From the NCBI GenBank assembly GCA_031394355.1, contig JANNSU010000038.1, positions 1 through 12,390 of the forward strand: a stretch of DNA of 12,390 nt, given 5' to 3'. The notes under the pieces were generated by a model. It saw only the letters and a list, made by a program, of their open reading frames with translations. It had not been told where the DNA came from and did not search any database. The DNA is from JAEUMY01 sp031394355. GTDB lineage: Bacteria; Pseudomonadota; Gammaproteobacteria; Burkholderiales; Usitatibacteraceae. Positions within the stretch are counted from its first letter, which is position 1; every line of letters starts with the position of its first letter. Below, one piece after another: positions 1-6,978 of this stretch. A program made the position numbers and the translations under genes.

Positions 1-447
1 ATCCACAAGCGCGGCCCCATCGGTGTCGTGTCGCGGTCCGGCACGCTGACCTATGAAGCGGTAGGTCAGCTGGGCGAGATCGGCCTGGGTCAATCTACCT
101 GTGTCGGCATAGGCGGCGACCCGGTCAACGGCATGAAACACCTCGACGTCATGAAGATGTTCAACGACGACCCCAACACCGAAGCAGTCATCATGGTGGG
201 CGAGATCGGCGGCTCGGATGAAGAGACGGCAGCGCTCTGGATCAAGGAGCACATGAAGAAGCCGGTCATCGGGTTCATCGCCGGCGTCACCGCCCCGCCC
301 GGCAAACGCATGGGCCATGCCGGTGCCATCGTGTCCGGCGGCAAAGGCACGGCGCAGGAGAAGCTGGCCGTCATGGAAGCGTGCGGCATCAAGGTGACGC
401 GCAATCCCGCGGAGATGGGCAAGACCCTCAAGTCAGTGCTGAAGTAG
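1..447 (+). CDS. sucD: Succinyl-CoA ligase [ADP-forming] subunit alpha, C-terminal half (5'-truncated by window)
   Basis: This is the C-terminal 148 residues of the alpha subunit of succinyl-CoA synthetase, the cytoplasmic TCA-cycle enzyme that interconverts succinyl-CoA and succinate with substrate-level phosphorylation. The reading frame is open from base 1, so the start lies outside the window; about half of the usual ~290 residues is present. Family landmarks seen are SRSGTLTYEA near the start, GQSTCVGIGGDPVNG, and GHAGAIVSGGKGTA, whose His (codon 316-318) corresponds to the phosphorylated active-site histidine of the family (His246 in the E. coli protein). The gene ends with the typical TLKSVLK tail and a TAG stop. 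sucC is presumably just upstream. The last 75 bases are repeated downstream at 524-598 with only synonymous or stop-codon changes. Identification is secure. Confidence 0.97.
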   Translation: MHKRGPIGVVSRSGTLTYEAVGQLGEIGLGQSTCVGIGGDPVNGMKHLDVMKMFNDDPNTEAVIMVGEIGGSDEETAALWIKEHMKKPVIGFIAGVTAPPGKRMGHAGAIVSGGKGTAQEKLAVMEACGIKVTRNPAEMGKTLKSVLK

Positions 448-466
448 GTCAGTTCTCAGTGGAGGC

Positions 467-494
467 TAACTTGGGCTTCATCCAAGTTAAGCCC
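467..494 (+). repeat. Overlapping hairpins in the spacer after sucD
   Basis: TAACTTGG (467-474) and CCAAGTTA (482-489) are a perfect 8-base inverted repeat around a 7-base loop. An alternative pairing, GGGCTT (473-478) with AAGCCC (489-494), overlaps it and excludes it. No T-tract follows, so this is not a classical intrinsic terminator. It lies between the intact sucD end and the duplicated sucD tail, and could be a transcript-end structure or part of the foreign segment between the two copies. The pairing is seen directly; the function is unknown. Confidence 0.5.
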
Positions 495-523
495 GCAGGG
501 CGGCCGACACTAGAAGCCATCAA

Positions 524-598
524 ATGGAGGCGTGCGGCATCAAGGTGACGCGCAATCCTGCAGAGATGGGCAAGACGTTGAAGTCGGTGTTGAAGTAA
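524..598 (+). pseudogene. Duplicated 3' end of sucD (75-base remnant)
   Basis: This stretch matches the last 75 bases of sucD (373-447), from ATG-GAG-GCG through the stop codon. Nine bases differ; every difference is synonymous (for example GAA/GAG, CCC/CCT, GCG/GCA, CTC/TTG) or swaps TAG for TAA. The 24 encoded residues, MEACGIKVTR to TLKSVLK, are identical. Upstream similarity fades just before the ATG, and no ribosome-binding site or rest of the gene is present. The pattern fits the surviving tail of a second, independently diverged sucD allele rather than a fresh tandem duplication, because divergence was filtered by protein-level selection before truncation. It is probably not translated. 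Confidence 0.85.
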
Positions 599-617
599 AC
601 CGGCAGCGTTGATGCAC

Positions 618-631
618 TGCGAATATTCGCA
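618..631. repeat. Dispersed palindrome TGCGAATATTCGCA, copy 1 (intergenic)
   Basis: A perfect 14-base palindrome lies between the sucD remnant and the GNAT gene, 7 bases before a GC-rich hairpin. The 12-base core GCGAATATTCGC recurs at 4590, 7387, 8771 and 9809, with a near copy at 2375. I do not recognise it as the site of a known regulator. Confidence 0.85.
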
Positions 632-637
632 TTGGGG

Positions 638-661
638 CAGGGGGCGCCGCGGCGCTCCCTG
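638..661 (+). terminator. GC-rich terminator-like hairpin upstream of the GNAT gene
   Basis: CAGGG (638-642) and CCCTG (657-661) enclose the perfect palindrome GCGCCGCGGCGC (644-655), giving a stem of about 10 pairs with one G-T wobble. It is followed by TTGCATTCA, only weakly T-rich. It sits downstream of both sucD ends and just before the GNAT ribosome-binding site at 670-674, so it most plausibly ends the sucCD transcript, or acts as a leader structure for the GNAT gene. The hairpin is seen; termination is inferred. Confidence 0.45.
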
Positions 662-679
662 TTGCATTCAGGAGCGTTC

Positions 680-1111
680 ATGATCACCACTCGACCATTG
701 CAGGATGCCGACCATTATCGTGTCGCCGCCATCAGCGCCCAACTCGGCTATCCGGCAACTGCCGGAGAGGTGGGGGCGCGCTTTGCGGCCCTCTGCAACA
801 GACCTGACCATTTCACTCGTGTCGCCTGCAATGCCGAGAGGGTGGTCATCGGCTGGGTCCACGCGCATTTCATGGATCGACTGCACGTCGCCCGCTATGC
901 CGATGTCGCAGGACTGGTCGTCGACGAATCGGCCCGCCGCCAAGGTGCCGCCCGGGCCTTGATGCAGGCCGTGGAAGATTGGGCACGCTCCCACAACCTG
1001 CCGCGCATCCGGCTCCGCTCCGGCCAGCAGCGCACAGATGCCCACGCCTTCTACGAGCGCATCGGCTATCGCCATGTCACCACGCCCAAGGCGTTCGAGA
1101 AGACCCTGTGA
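680..1111 (+). CDS. GNAT-family N-acetyltransferase
   Basis: This is a 143-residue cytoplasmic acetyl-CoA-dependent acetyltransferase of the GNAT superfamily; the substrate cannot be read from the sequence. The acetyl-CoA-binding motif A is AGLVVDESARRQGAA (residues 77-91), with the R-x-x-G-x-A pyrophosphate loop, and AHAFYERIGYRH (121-132) is the C-terminal motif B. Single-domain GNATs are usually 140-170 residues, so it looks complete. I chose the ATG at 680 because AGGAG lies five bases upstream and MITTRPLQDAD is a typical GNAT N-terminus; an in-frame ATG at 632 would put the start inside the hairpin and lacks such a site. The caspase-like gene follows 64 bases later. It may be transcribed alone, since hairpins lie on both sides. 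Confidence 0.9.
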   Translation: MITTRPLQDADHYRVAAISAQLGYPATAGEVGARFAALCNRPDHFTRVACNAERVVIGWVHAHFMDRLHVARYADVAGLVVDESARRQGAARALMQAVEDWARSHNLPRIRLRSGQQRTDAHAFYERIGYRHVTTPKAFEKTL

Positions 1112-1113
1112 AC

Positions 1114-1133
1114 CGGCGCTGCCAGGGGCGCCG
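1114..1133 (+). terminator. Small GC hairpin after the GNAT gene
   Basis: CGGCGC (1114-1119) pairs perfectly with GCGCCG (1128-1133) around an 8-base loop, starting three bases after the GNAT stop codon. No T-run follows, so it would be a weak or Rho-assisted terminator at best. Positional inference only. Confidence 0.3.
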
Positions 1134-1175
1134 ACTGTGGCATATTGTTGCCCTCGGGTGACGGGGAGACAGCCG

Positions 1176-2624
1176 GTGACGACCAAGTGTGTGGGGCAGT
1201 GGGGCAAGTTGATGCTGGCAACCTGTTTGCTGCTGGCTGCGGCCGTCTTCGCGCAGACGCCGGCATCACCCCCTGTTCCGGCTGTCAAACCCGCGCGCCT
1301 CGCGCTGATCATCGGCAACACGTCGTATGCGCAGTCACCGCTGCCCAACGCCACTCATGACGCCCGCGACATGGCGGCGCTGTTGAAATCGCTGGGCTTC
1401 GAGGTGATCCAGCGCGAGAACGCCAGCCTGAAGGAGATGCATCTGGCGCTTCGCGAGTTCGGCGACAGGCTGGGACGCGAGCAGATGGGCGTGTTCTACT
1501 TCGCTGGTCATGGGGTGCAGGTGCGCGGCCGCAACATCCTCATTCCTGTCGATGCCGACCTCGCCCGCGAGGACGAGGTCGCCTTTGCCGGATTCGATGT
1601 GCAGGCGGTGATGGAAAAGATGGACACGGCGCGCAATCACACCAATCTCGTGATTCTCGATGCCTGCCGCAACAATCCGTTTGCATCGCGCTTCAAGCTG
1701 GCCAATGCGGGACTCGCGCAGATCGATGCCCCGCCCGGCACCATTGTCGCGTTCGCCACGGCACCGGGATCGGTGGCCGCCGACGGCACCGGCCGCAACG
1801 GCCTCTACACCAAGCATCTCCTTGCCCATCTCGGCAAGGAGGGCCAGCGCATCGAGGATACGTTCAAGCAGGTGCGCGCCGCCGTGCGCAAGGAGTCCGG
1901 CGGGCTGCAGACGCCGTGGGAAAGTACCTCCCTGGAGGGTGAGTTGTACCTCAAGGCTGCAGCACCGGTGATCGCTGCGGCGACACGTACGGCACCAGCG
2001 AGTGTGCCAGCCAAGCCGGAAGCGAAGGGTGCCACCAAATCGACCGAATCTGGCACCCAGGTGAAGGCAGCCGAGGCCGAGCCGGGTGTCGCCCCGAAGT
2101 TCGTCGTGGGTGACAGTTGGGAGTGGCAGCTCACCGATCATCTGCGCGGGCAGACGCGCAGCATCAAGCGTGACATCACCGCCATCGTCGGCAACGAGGT
2201 GCGCTTCGGACTGCACCGCGCCACCGATCTGCAGGGCAACATACTCTGGCGGCGCGATGGCGAGGTGAAACGTACCTACTCGCCTTCGTTGTCCTTCTTC
2301 CTCTTTCCGATGACGGTGGGAATGAGCGCTTCGGGGCGGTTTTCCGACAGGAAGGGACTGCAGACTTTCGATAACGAATATTCGCAAAAGGTGATGGCCG
2401 ATGAGGTTCTGCAGACCCGGGCCGGACCCATCCGCACCCTGAAGGTCGAACGCGTGCAGAAATGGAAGTCGCGAGTCGGCAATTCCGTCGGCGAATCTCA
2501 GGTCACCTTCTGGTACAGCGCCGCAGTGAAGAATCTTGTCAGGCAGGAATGGAAAAACATCACCAGTGCCGGCAAGCTCCTCAATCATGAAACGTTTGAG
2601 CTCATCAGCTACTCGGTGAAGTAG
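1176..2624 (+). CDS. Secreted caspase-like (peptidase C14) protein with unknown C-terminal domain
   Basis: This is a 482-residue bacterial caspase-like protein. A Sec signal peptide (residues 1 to about 26) has Lys4 and Lys11, a hydrophobic core ATCLLLAAAVF and a likely cut after VFA, so it acts outside the cytoplasm, probably in the periplasm. The C14 domain (about 40-260) begins RLALIIGNTSYAQSPLPNA, carries catalytic His112 in FYFAGHG and Cys164 in LDACRNNPF, and ends PWESTSLEGELYL. An Ala/Pro/Lys-rich linker (about 261-305) leads to a C-terminal domain (about 308-482) rich in predicted beta-strands (WEWQLTDHL, VTFWYSAAVK) that I do not recognise. Its substrate is unknown; the family cuts after basic residues. 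I chose GTG 1176 because GGGGAG lies seven bases upstream and it gives a basic signal-peptide N-region; ATG 1212 is the alternative. A near copy of the dispersed palindrome lies at 2375. Confidence 0.88.
   Translation: MTTKCVGQWGKLMLATCLLLAAAVFAQTPASPPVPAVKPARLALIIGNTSYAQSPLPNATHDARDMAALLKSLGFEVIQRENASLKEMHLALREFGDRLGREQMGVFYFAGHGVQVRGRNILIPVDADLAREDEVAFAGFDVQAVMEKMDTARNHTNLVILDACRNNPFASRFKLANAGLAQIDAPPGTIVAFATAPGSVAADGTGRNGLYTKHLLAHLGKEGQRIEDTFKQVRAAVRKESGGLQTPWESTSLEGELYLKAAAPVIAAATRTAPASVPAKPEAKGATKSTESGTQVKAAEAEPGVAPKFVVGDSWEWQLTDHLRGQTRSIKRDITAIVGNEVRFGLHRATDLQGNILWRRDGEVKRTYSPSLSFFLFPMTVGMSASGRFSDRKGLQTFDNEYSQKVMADEVLQTRAGPIRTLKVERVQKWKSRVGNSVGESQVTFWYSAAVKNLVRQEWKNITSAGKLLNHETFELISYSVK
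2375..2384. repeat. Dispersed palindrome, near-perfect copy inside the caspase-like gene
   Basis: CGAATATTCG, with the right-hand flank CA but AA instead of TG on the left, matches the 14-base palindrome at 12 positions. It reads Asn-Glu-Tyr-Ser-Gln across the site, a different frame from the other coding copies, so it may be a degenerate member or a chance match. Confidence 0.5.
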
Positions 2625-2651
2625 CCCCGTTCCCTGAACAGAAAGCAGCCG

Positions 2652-4691
2652 ATGTCCGCCCAGCCCCATCCGCAGTATCCGCACCTGCTCGCCCCGCTCG
2701 ATCTCGGTTTCACCACACTCAAGAACCGCGTGCTCATGGGCTCCATGCACACCGGTCTTGAAGACAAGACGCGCGACTTCCCGAAGCTGGCCGTCTATTT
2801 CGCCGAGCGTGCACGCGGCGGTGTCGGGCTCATGGTCACGGGCGGGTTTGCGCCCAACATCGAAGGCTGGCTGTCGCCGTTCGGCTCGCGACTCGCCTCG
2901 TCGGGTGCAGCCAGAAGCCACCGCGTCATCACCGATGCCGTGCATGCCGAAGGCGGCAAGATCGCGCTGCAGATCCTGCACGCCGGTCGTTATGGTTACT
3001 CGCCCCTGTCGGTGGCGCCATCGCGCATCAAGTCGCCCATCACGCCCTTCACGCCGCGTGAGCTGTCGGAGGGCGGCATCGAGCGCCAGATCAAGTGCTT
3101 CGTCCGTGCGGGCGTGCTCGCTCGCGAGGGCGGCTACGACGGTGTCGAGGTCATGGGCTCGGAGGGTTACTTCATCAACGAGTTTCTCGTTGCGCATACC
3201 AACCAGCGCAAGGATGGCTGGGGCGGCACGTTCGAAAACCGCATGCGCCTGCCGGTCGAGATTGTGTCGCGCATGCGTGAAGCGGTGGGCAAGGATTTCA
3301 TCATCATCTATCGCCTGTCCATGCTCGACCTCATTCCCGAGGGCCAGAGCTGGGAAGAGGTGGTGCAACTGGCTCAAGCCATCGAGAAGGCCGGTGCCAC
3401 CATCATCAACACCGGCATCGGCTGGCATGAGGCGCGTGTGCCCACCATCGCCACATCGGTGCCGCGCGGCGCATTCGCCTGGGTCACGAAGAAGCTGAAG
3501 GGCCAGGTTGGCATTCCGCTCGTCACCACCAACCGCATCAACACGCCGGAGGTCGGCGAACAGATTATCGCTGATGGCTGTGCGGACATGGTGTCGATGG
3601 CGCGTCCGTTGCTGGCTGATCCCGAGTTCGTGAAGAAGGCGCAGGAGAATCGTTCCGCCGACATCAACACCTGCATCGGTTGCAATCAGGCGTGCCTCGA
3701 TCATGTGTTCCAGCAAAAGCTGGCGTCGTGTCTGGTGAACCCGCGCGCCTGCCATGAAACCGAAATCAACTTTACCCCGACCAAGGCGAAGAAGCGCATC
3801 GCGGTCGTTGGCGCAGGCCCGGCGGGGCTTTCCTGCTCGACCGGATTGGCGGAACGCGGGCACGAGGTGCATCTCTTCGATTCCGCCAGCGAAATCGGCG
3901 GCCAGTTCAACATGGCCAAGCAGATTCCCGGCAAGGAAGAGTTCCACGAAACCCTGCGCTATTTCCGGCGGCGTATCGAAGCAACGGGCATCGTTCTGCA
4001 TCTCGATACCCGGGTCACGGCGGAGGATCTGAAAGGCTTCGACGAGGTCATCATCGCCACCGGCGTCACGCCGCGCAGCCCGAAGATTCCGGGGCAGGAT
4101 GGCCCCAACGTGTTGTCCTACATCGACGTGCTCTTGCACAAGAAACCGGTGGGCAAGCGCGTGGCCGTGGTCGGCGCGGGTGGCATCGGCTTCGATGTCA
4201 GCGAGTATCTCGTGCATGAAGGCGAGTCGCCGTCACTCAACATCGAAGCGTGGAAGAAGGAATGGGGTGTGGGTGATCCCGAAGCCACGCGCGGTGGGCT
4301 GGTGAAGCCTGAGATCGATCCACCCGCGCGCCAGGTGTATCTGCTGCAGCGCAAGGCGACCTCGGTGGGCAAAGGGCTTGGCAAGACCACGGGATGGATT
4401 CACCGCGCCGCACTCAAGAAAAAGAAAGTCGAGATGATTCCCGGCGTCAACTACGAGCGCATTGAGCTCAATGGTCTCTGGATCAGCTTCGGCGAAAAAA
4501 GAGAAAAGCCGCAATTATTGGAAGTGGACACCATCGTGCTCTGTTCCGGGCAGGATCCGCTGCGGGAACTGGTCGAGCCGTTGAACGCTGCGAATATTCG
4601 CACCCACTTGATCGGCGGTGCATTCGAGGCGGGCGAGCTGGATGCCAAGCGGGCCATCGATCAGGGTGCGCGGCTGGCGACGCAGTTGTAG
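2652..4691 (+). CDS. fadH: NADPH-dependent 2,4-dienoyl-CoA reductase
   Basis: This is a 679-residue flavo-iron-sulphur enzyme that reduces 2,4-dienoyl-CoA with NADPH during beta-oxidation of unsaturated fatty acids, in the cytoplasm. It follows the E. coli FadH layout throughout (672 residues there). An N-terminal FMN TIM-barrel has catalytic Tyr173 in MGSEGYFINEF and His259 in GIGWHEAR. The [4Fe-4S] ligands Cys341, Cys344, Cys348 and Cys360 (CIGCNQAC, then LASC) follow. The C-terminal part has an FAD-binding GAGPAG (387-392) and a second nucleotide-binding motif, VVGAGGIGF. All residues needed for activity appear intact. The ATG at 2652 has only a weak purine-rich upstream stretch (AGAAAG), and the gap from the caspase-like stop is 27 bases, so co-transcription is possible. 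Residues 647-650 (ANIR) are encoded by the dispersed palindrome. Confidence 0.96.
   Translation: MSAQPHPQYPHLLAPLDLGFTTLKNRVLMGSMHTGLEDKTRDFPKLAVYFAERARGGVGLMVTGGFAPNIEGWLSPFGSRLASSGAARSHRVITDAVHAEGGKIALQILHAGRYGYSPLSVAPSRIKSPITPFTPRELSEGGIERQIKCFVRAGVLAREGGYDGVEVMGSEGYFINEFLVAHTNQRKDGWGGTFENRMRLPVEIVSRMREAVGKDFIIIYRLSMLDLIPEGQSWEEVVQLAQAIEKAGATIINTGIGWHEARVPTIATSVPRGAFAWVTKKLKGQVGIPLVTTNRINTPEVGEQIIADGCADMVSMARPLLADPEFVKKAQENRSADINTCIGCNQACLDHVFQQKLASCLVNPRACHETEINFTPTKAKKRIAVVGAGPAGLSCSTGLAERGHEVHLFDSASEIGGQFNMAKQIPGKEEFHETLRYFRRRIEATGIVLHLDTRVTAEDLKGFDEVIIATGVTPRSPKIPGQDGPNVLSYIDVLLHKKPVGKRVAVVGAGGIGFDVSEYLVHEGESPSLNIEAWKKEWGVGDPEATRGGLVKPEIDPPARQVYLLQRKATSVGKGLGKTTGWIHRAALKKKKVEMIPGVNYERIELNGLWISFGEKREKPQLLEVDTIVLCSGQDPLRELVEPLNAANIRTHLIGGAFEAGELDAKRAIDQGARLATQL
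4589..4602. repeat. Dispersed palindrome TGCGAATATTCGCA, copy in fadH
   Basis: A perfect 14-base palindrome near the 3' end of fadH, read in frame as GCG-AAT-ATT-CGC (Ala-Asn-Ile-Arg). The two other Asn-Ile pairs noted in this gene (in APNIEGW and LNIEAW) use AAC-ATC. Confidence 0.85.
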
Positions 4692-4761
4692 GTTGATCCG
4701 CATTTGAAGTCATGGCAATTGGCCGGTCTTTCGGATTGAATCCGCCAGTGCTCGAGGTCCA

Positions 4762-4786
4762 ATGTCATGGCCAAGGGCCGTGACAT
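4762..4786. terminator. Hairpin between convergent fadH and chemotaxis receptor genes
   Basis: ATGTCATGGCC (4762-4772) pairs with GGCCGTGACAT (4776-4786) as an 11-base stem with one T-G wobble and a 3-base AAG loop. It lies between two genes transcribed towards each other, where a bidirectional terminator is expected, but neither side has a clear T-tract. A smaller palindrome, CGGATTGAATCCG, lies at 4732-4744. The structure is seen directly; termination is inferred from position. Confidence 0.4.
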
Positions 4787-4828
4787 GCTCGCTGCAGAAA
4801 TAGTGGCAATGCAAAAAAGTCGAACTGA

Positions 4829-6535
4829 CTAGAACTCCTTCCACTCCGCATTGACATCGACTGCCGGCCGGGGGAGGGCGCTGCGCTTGCGGGCGGGTAG
4901 CGTTGCCCGGGTGCGAACGTCTGCATGTCTCTTGTCCCGACCTTGCGTGGCTACAGAGCCTGCTTCACCGGTTGCGCTGGCCACTGCTTTTTCGGTCAAG
5001 CGGAACCGGGCGACTGCACTCACCATGTCCTCCGAGCGGCTGGCCAGCGCTTCCGCTGCCGCAGCAGATTGTTCCACGATGGCTGCATTCTGCTGAGTCA
5101 CATCCTCCATTTGCATCATGGCCTGATTGATCTGGTCGATCCCGCCGCTCTGCTTACGCGATGCCTGTGCGATCTCGGCAATCAGGCTGGAAACCTTGTT
5201 CACCGACTCGACGATGTCGCCCATGATGTTGCCTGCGCTGTGTGCGAGCCGGGTGCCCTCATCGACCTTGCCGGTAGACTCGCTGATGAGTTTGCGGATC
5301 TCCTTTGCTGCCGTGGCAGAGCGCTGCGCCAGCGCGCGCACTTCAGATGCCACCACGGCAAATCCGCGTCCCTGCTCTCCAGCCCGTGCGGCCTCCACCG
5401 CGGCATTGAGTGCCAGAATGTTGGTCTGAAAGGCGATACTGTCGATCAGGCTGGTAATTTCACCAATATGGCGTGATGCTTGGCTCAGCTCGCCCATGGT
5501 GCTGACCACTTGATTGACCAGTGCCATGCCGTTTCCGGCCACTTCGTGCGCGCTCATGGCCAGGTCGTTCGCATTGGCGGCGTTGTCGGTCGTGGCTTTG
5601 ACCGCAGAGGTCAGCTCCTCCAGAGACGAGGCGGTCTCTTCAAGATTGGAGGCCTGTTCCTCGGTGCGAGCGGAAAGATCGGTGTTGCCACGAACAATTT
5701 CCTGAGCGCTCTGGTTGACTTGTGCGGCAATATCGTTGATCTGGTGCACAGCGCGCGCCAGATCATCGCGCATGATTGCCAGCGCCGACAGCAGGCGGCC
5801 GGTTTCGTCCCTGCCGGTGATCTTGATGGCAAAGCTCAGGTCGCCCTTGGCCACTTTCTCTGCCACCCGGACAGCCTTGGAAATCGGCTGACTCACCATC
5901 CTGACTACCAGCAAGGCGGAAATCAGAATGGAGCCAAGTGCCACGGCGATCATGACGATCGTACCTACCAACAGTTCGGTTTCCGCCTTGGTCTGCGCCG
6001 CAGCGGTTTCCTTATCTGCGGCAGTTCGCATGATCTTGACCGCCTCCCCCAACAGCTCGGCAGGTCTACGATCGATCCCGCGAACTGCCTTGTCGCCTAC
6101 TGAAGGGTCAAACTTTGCAGCGACGAAGGCCTCATACCCCGCACGGTATTTGGCTCCCATCTCTGCATGAGTGGCCTCGAACTGTTTCAGAAGGTCACGA
6201 GCTTTGGGCTCCTGGACGGTTGCGGCAAGGTTGGCGGCCTGAGTCTGAACGGATTCTTCCTGCTTCTTGAATGCGGCCCAATAGCGATCCAATTGCGCGG
6301 GGTCGGCCCCGCGCAAAAGCACGTTCTTCCACTCCTGTACCTGCTCTTTGAAGTCGCTGCTTAACGCAAGCGTTTTGAGTTCCTGGCTGAGGATGCCGGT
6401 TCGAACGCCTTCGATGTTGCTGAGAGCGGTTCGCGCCGATTGGAATCCGAGCAGCCCGAAAGCGAGGACTCCACCCAAACCCAACACAAAACAGGCAAGA
6501 AGCTTGTTGCGAACACTTGTTGCAAGCCAGTTCAT
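4829..6535 (-). CDS. Methyl-accepting chemotaxis protein (transmembrane receptor)
   Basis: This is a 568-residue inner-membrane chemoreceptor that passes ligand occupancy to a CheA/CheW array. In order there are TM1 (about 12-32), a helical periplasmic sensor domain (about 33-188, four-helix-bundle-like, ligand unknown), TM2 (about 189-212), a HAMP domain (about 213-265) and a long signalling coiled coil (about 266-510). The hairpin tip is canonical, with IDSIAFQTNILALNAAVEAA (365-384) and ARAGEQGRGFAVVASEVRAL (383-402). A basic tail ends in EWKEF, which fits the x-W-x-x-F pentapeptide that tethers the CheR methyltransferase and CheB. The start codon at 6535 has AAGGGA a few bases upstream. 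No other chemotaxis gene is in the window, so it is an orphan receptor. Confidence 0.95.
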   Translation of the reverse strand: MNWLATSVRNKLLACFVLGLGGVLAFGLLGFQSARTALSNIEGVRTGILSQELKTLALSSDFKEQVQEWKNVLLRGADPAQLDRYWAAFKKQEESVQTQAANLAATVQEPKARDLLKQFEATHAEMGAKYRAGYEAFVAAKFDPSVGDKAVRGIDRRPAELLGEAVKIMRTAADKETAAAQTKAETELLVGTIVMIAVALGSILISALLVVRMVSQPISKAVRVAEKVAKGDLSFAIKITGRDETGRLLSALAIMRDDLARAVHQINDIAAQVNQSAQEIVRGNTDLSARTEEQASNLEETASSLEELTSAVKATTDNAANANDLAMSAHEVAGNGMALVNQVVSTMGELSQASRHIGEITSLIDSIAFQTNILALNAAVEAARAGEQGRGFAVVASEVRALAQRSATAAKEIRKLISESTGKVDEGTRLAHSAGNIMGDIVESVNKVSSLIAEIAQASRKQSGGIDQINQAMMQMEDVTQQNAAIVEQSAAAAEALASRSEDMVSAVARFRLTEKAVASATGEAGSVATQGRDKRHADVRTRATLPARKRSALPRPAVDVNAEWKEF

Positions 6536-6819
6536 GAAGTTCCCTTACTCACTTTGTCGGTAAAATGCGATGATGCATTGACTGTGTTACATGACTTGAT
6601 TGCACAATCCGTGCCCCGAGCCCTGCGGAAACGCATCGCAATCTCTGCAACCTTGCAAGCTGACTGTGCCTACTTGATGCAGGTCATTCAAATCACAGCA
6701 AACTTGGTCGGAAAAGAGCAACGCTTCCTGACGACTTTGTGCGGCCAACGTTCACCCGCACCTGGGCCCACGCGGCTGAGGAGGGTTCCAAAGTGGTGCA
6801 AGGCCACCTGCAGGCCTGA

Positions 6820-6833
6820 TTGATGCGCATCAA
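6820..6833. promoter_or_regulatory. FNR/ANR-type operator, perfect consensus
   Basis: TTGATGCGCATCAA matches the FNR consensus TTGAT-N4-ATCAA at all ten defined positions and is fully palindromic. Its centre (6826.5) lies 40.5 bases before the start point predicted from the -10 element at 6855-6860, the class II activator position. This suggests the formate dehydrogenase genes are activated by an FNR/ANR-type oxygen-sensing regulator when oxygen is low. The match is seen; the regulator is inferred, as none is encoded here. Confidence 0.75.
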
Positions 6834-6854
6834 AGCAGGGCAGGGCATGCCTTC

Positions 6855-6860
6855 TGTAAA
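6855..6860 (+). promoter_or_regulatory. Candidate -10 element for the formate dehydrogenase operon
   Basis: TGTAAA matches TATAAT at four of six positions and begins 21 bases after the FNR box ends, the spacing of FNR-dependent class II promoters that lack a good -35. The predicted transcript start is near 6867, giving a leader of about 112 bases. Confidence 0.5.
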
Positions 6861-6978
6861 GTGCTCCTTCCTGTGAAAGACAATGAATCTGGGACGATTC
6901 AAGGTCTTGCAATCACCACGACGGGCAGCCAGGCCAGTCGATCCAGACCGGACCTACAGTTAACCTTCGGGAGACAGC

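Larger units (their letters stand above)
6536..6978. other. Divergent intergenic region between the chemoreceptor and formate dehydrogenase
   Basis: These 443 bases contain no gene I can support. The part next to formate dehydrogenase carries the FNR-type box, a -10 element and a leader of about 110 bases. The part next to the chemoreceptor must carry its promoter, but I could not place one confidently. An open + frame across 6563-6823 has lower third-position G/C than the neighbouring genes and only a faint resemblance to a histidine-kinase fragment, so it is not called as a gene. An imperfect repeat AGGCC/GGCCT at about 6801-6817 adjoins the FNR box. Confidence 0.6.

Noticed and set aside
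1335..4217. A 960-codon open frame on the - strand opposite the caspase-like and fadH genes
   Set aside because: It is the antisense of two well-identified genes and spans their junction. High third-position G/C keeps such frames open, and its translation matches no family I know.
4732..4744. Palindrome CGGATTGAATCCG as an operator or terminator
   Set aside because: It has short arms, no T-tract and no promoter nearby, and is plausible by chance in a convergent gap.
6536..6590. A flagellar sigma-28 promoter for the chemoreceptor (ACCGACAA on the - strand)
   Set aside because: The -10-like octamer is only a partial match and no credible -35 lies at the right distance.
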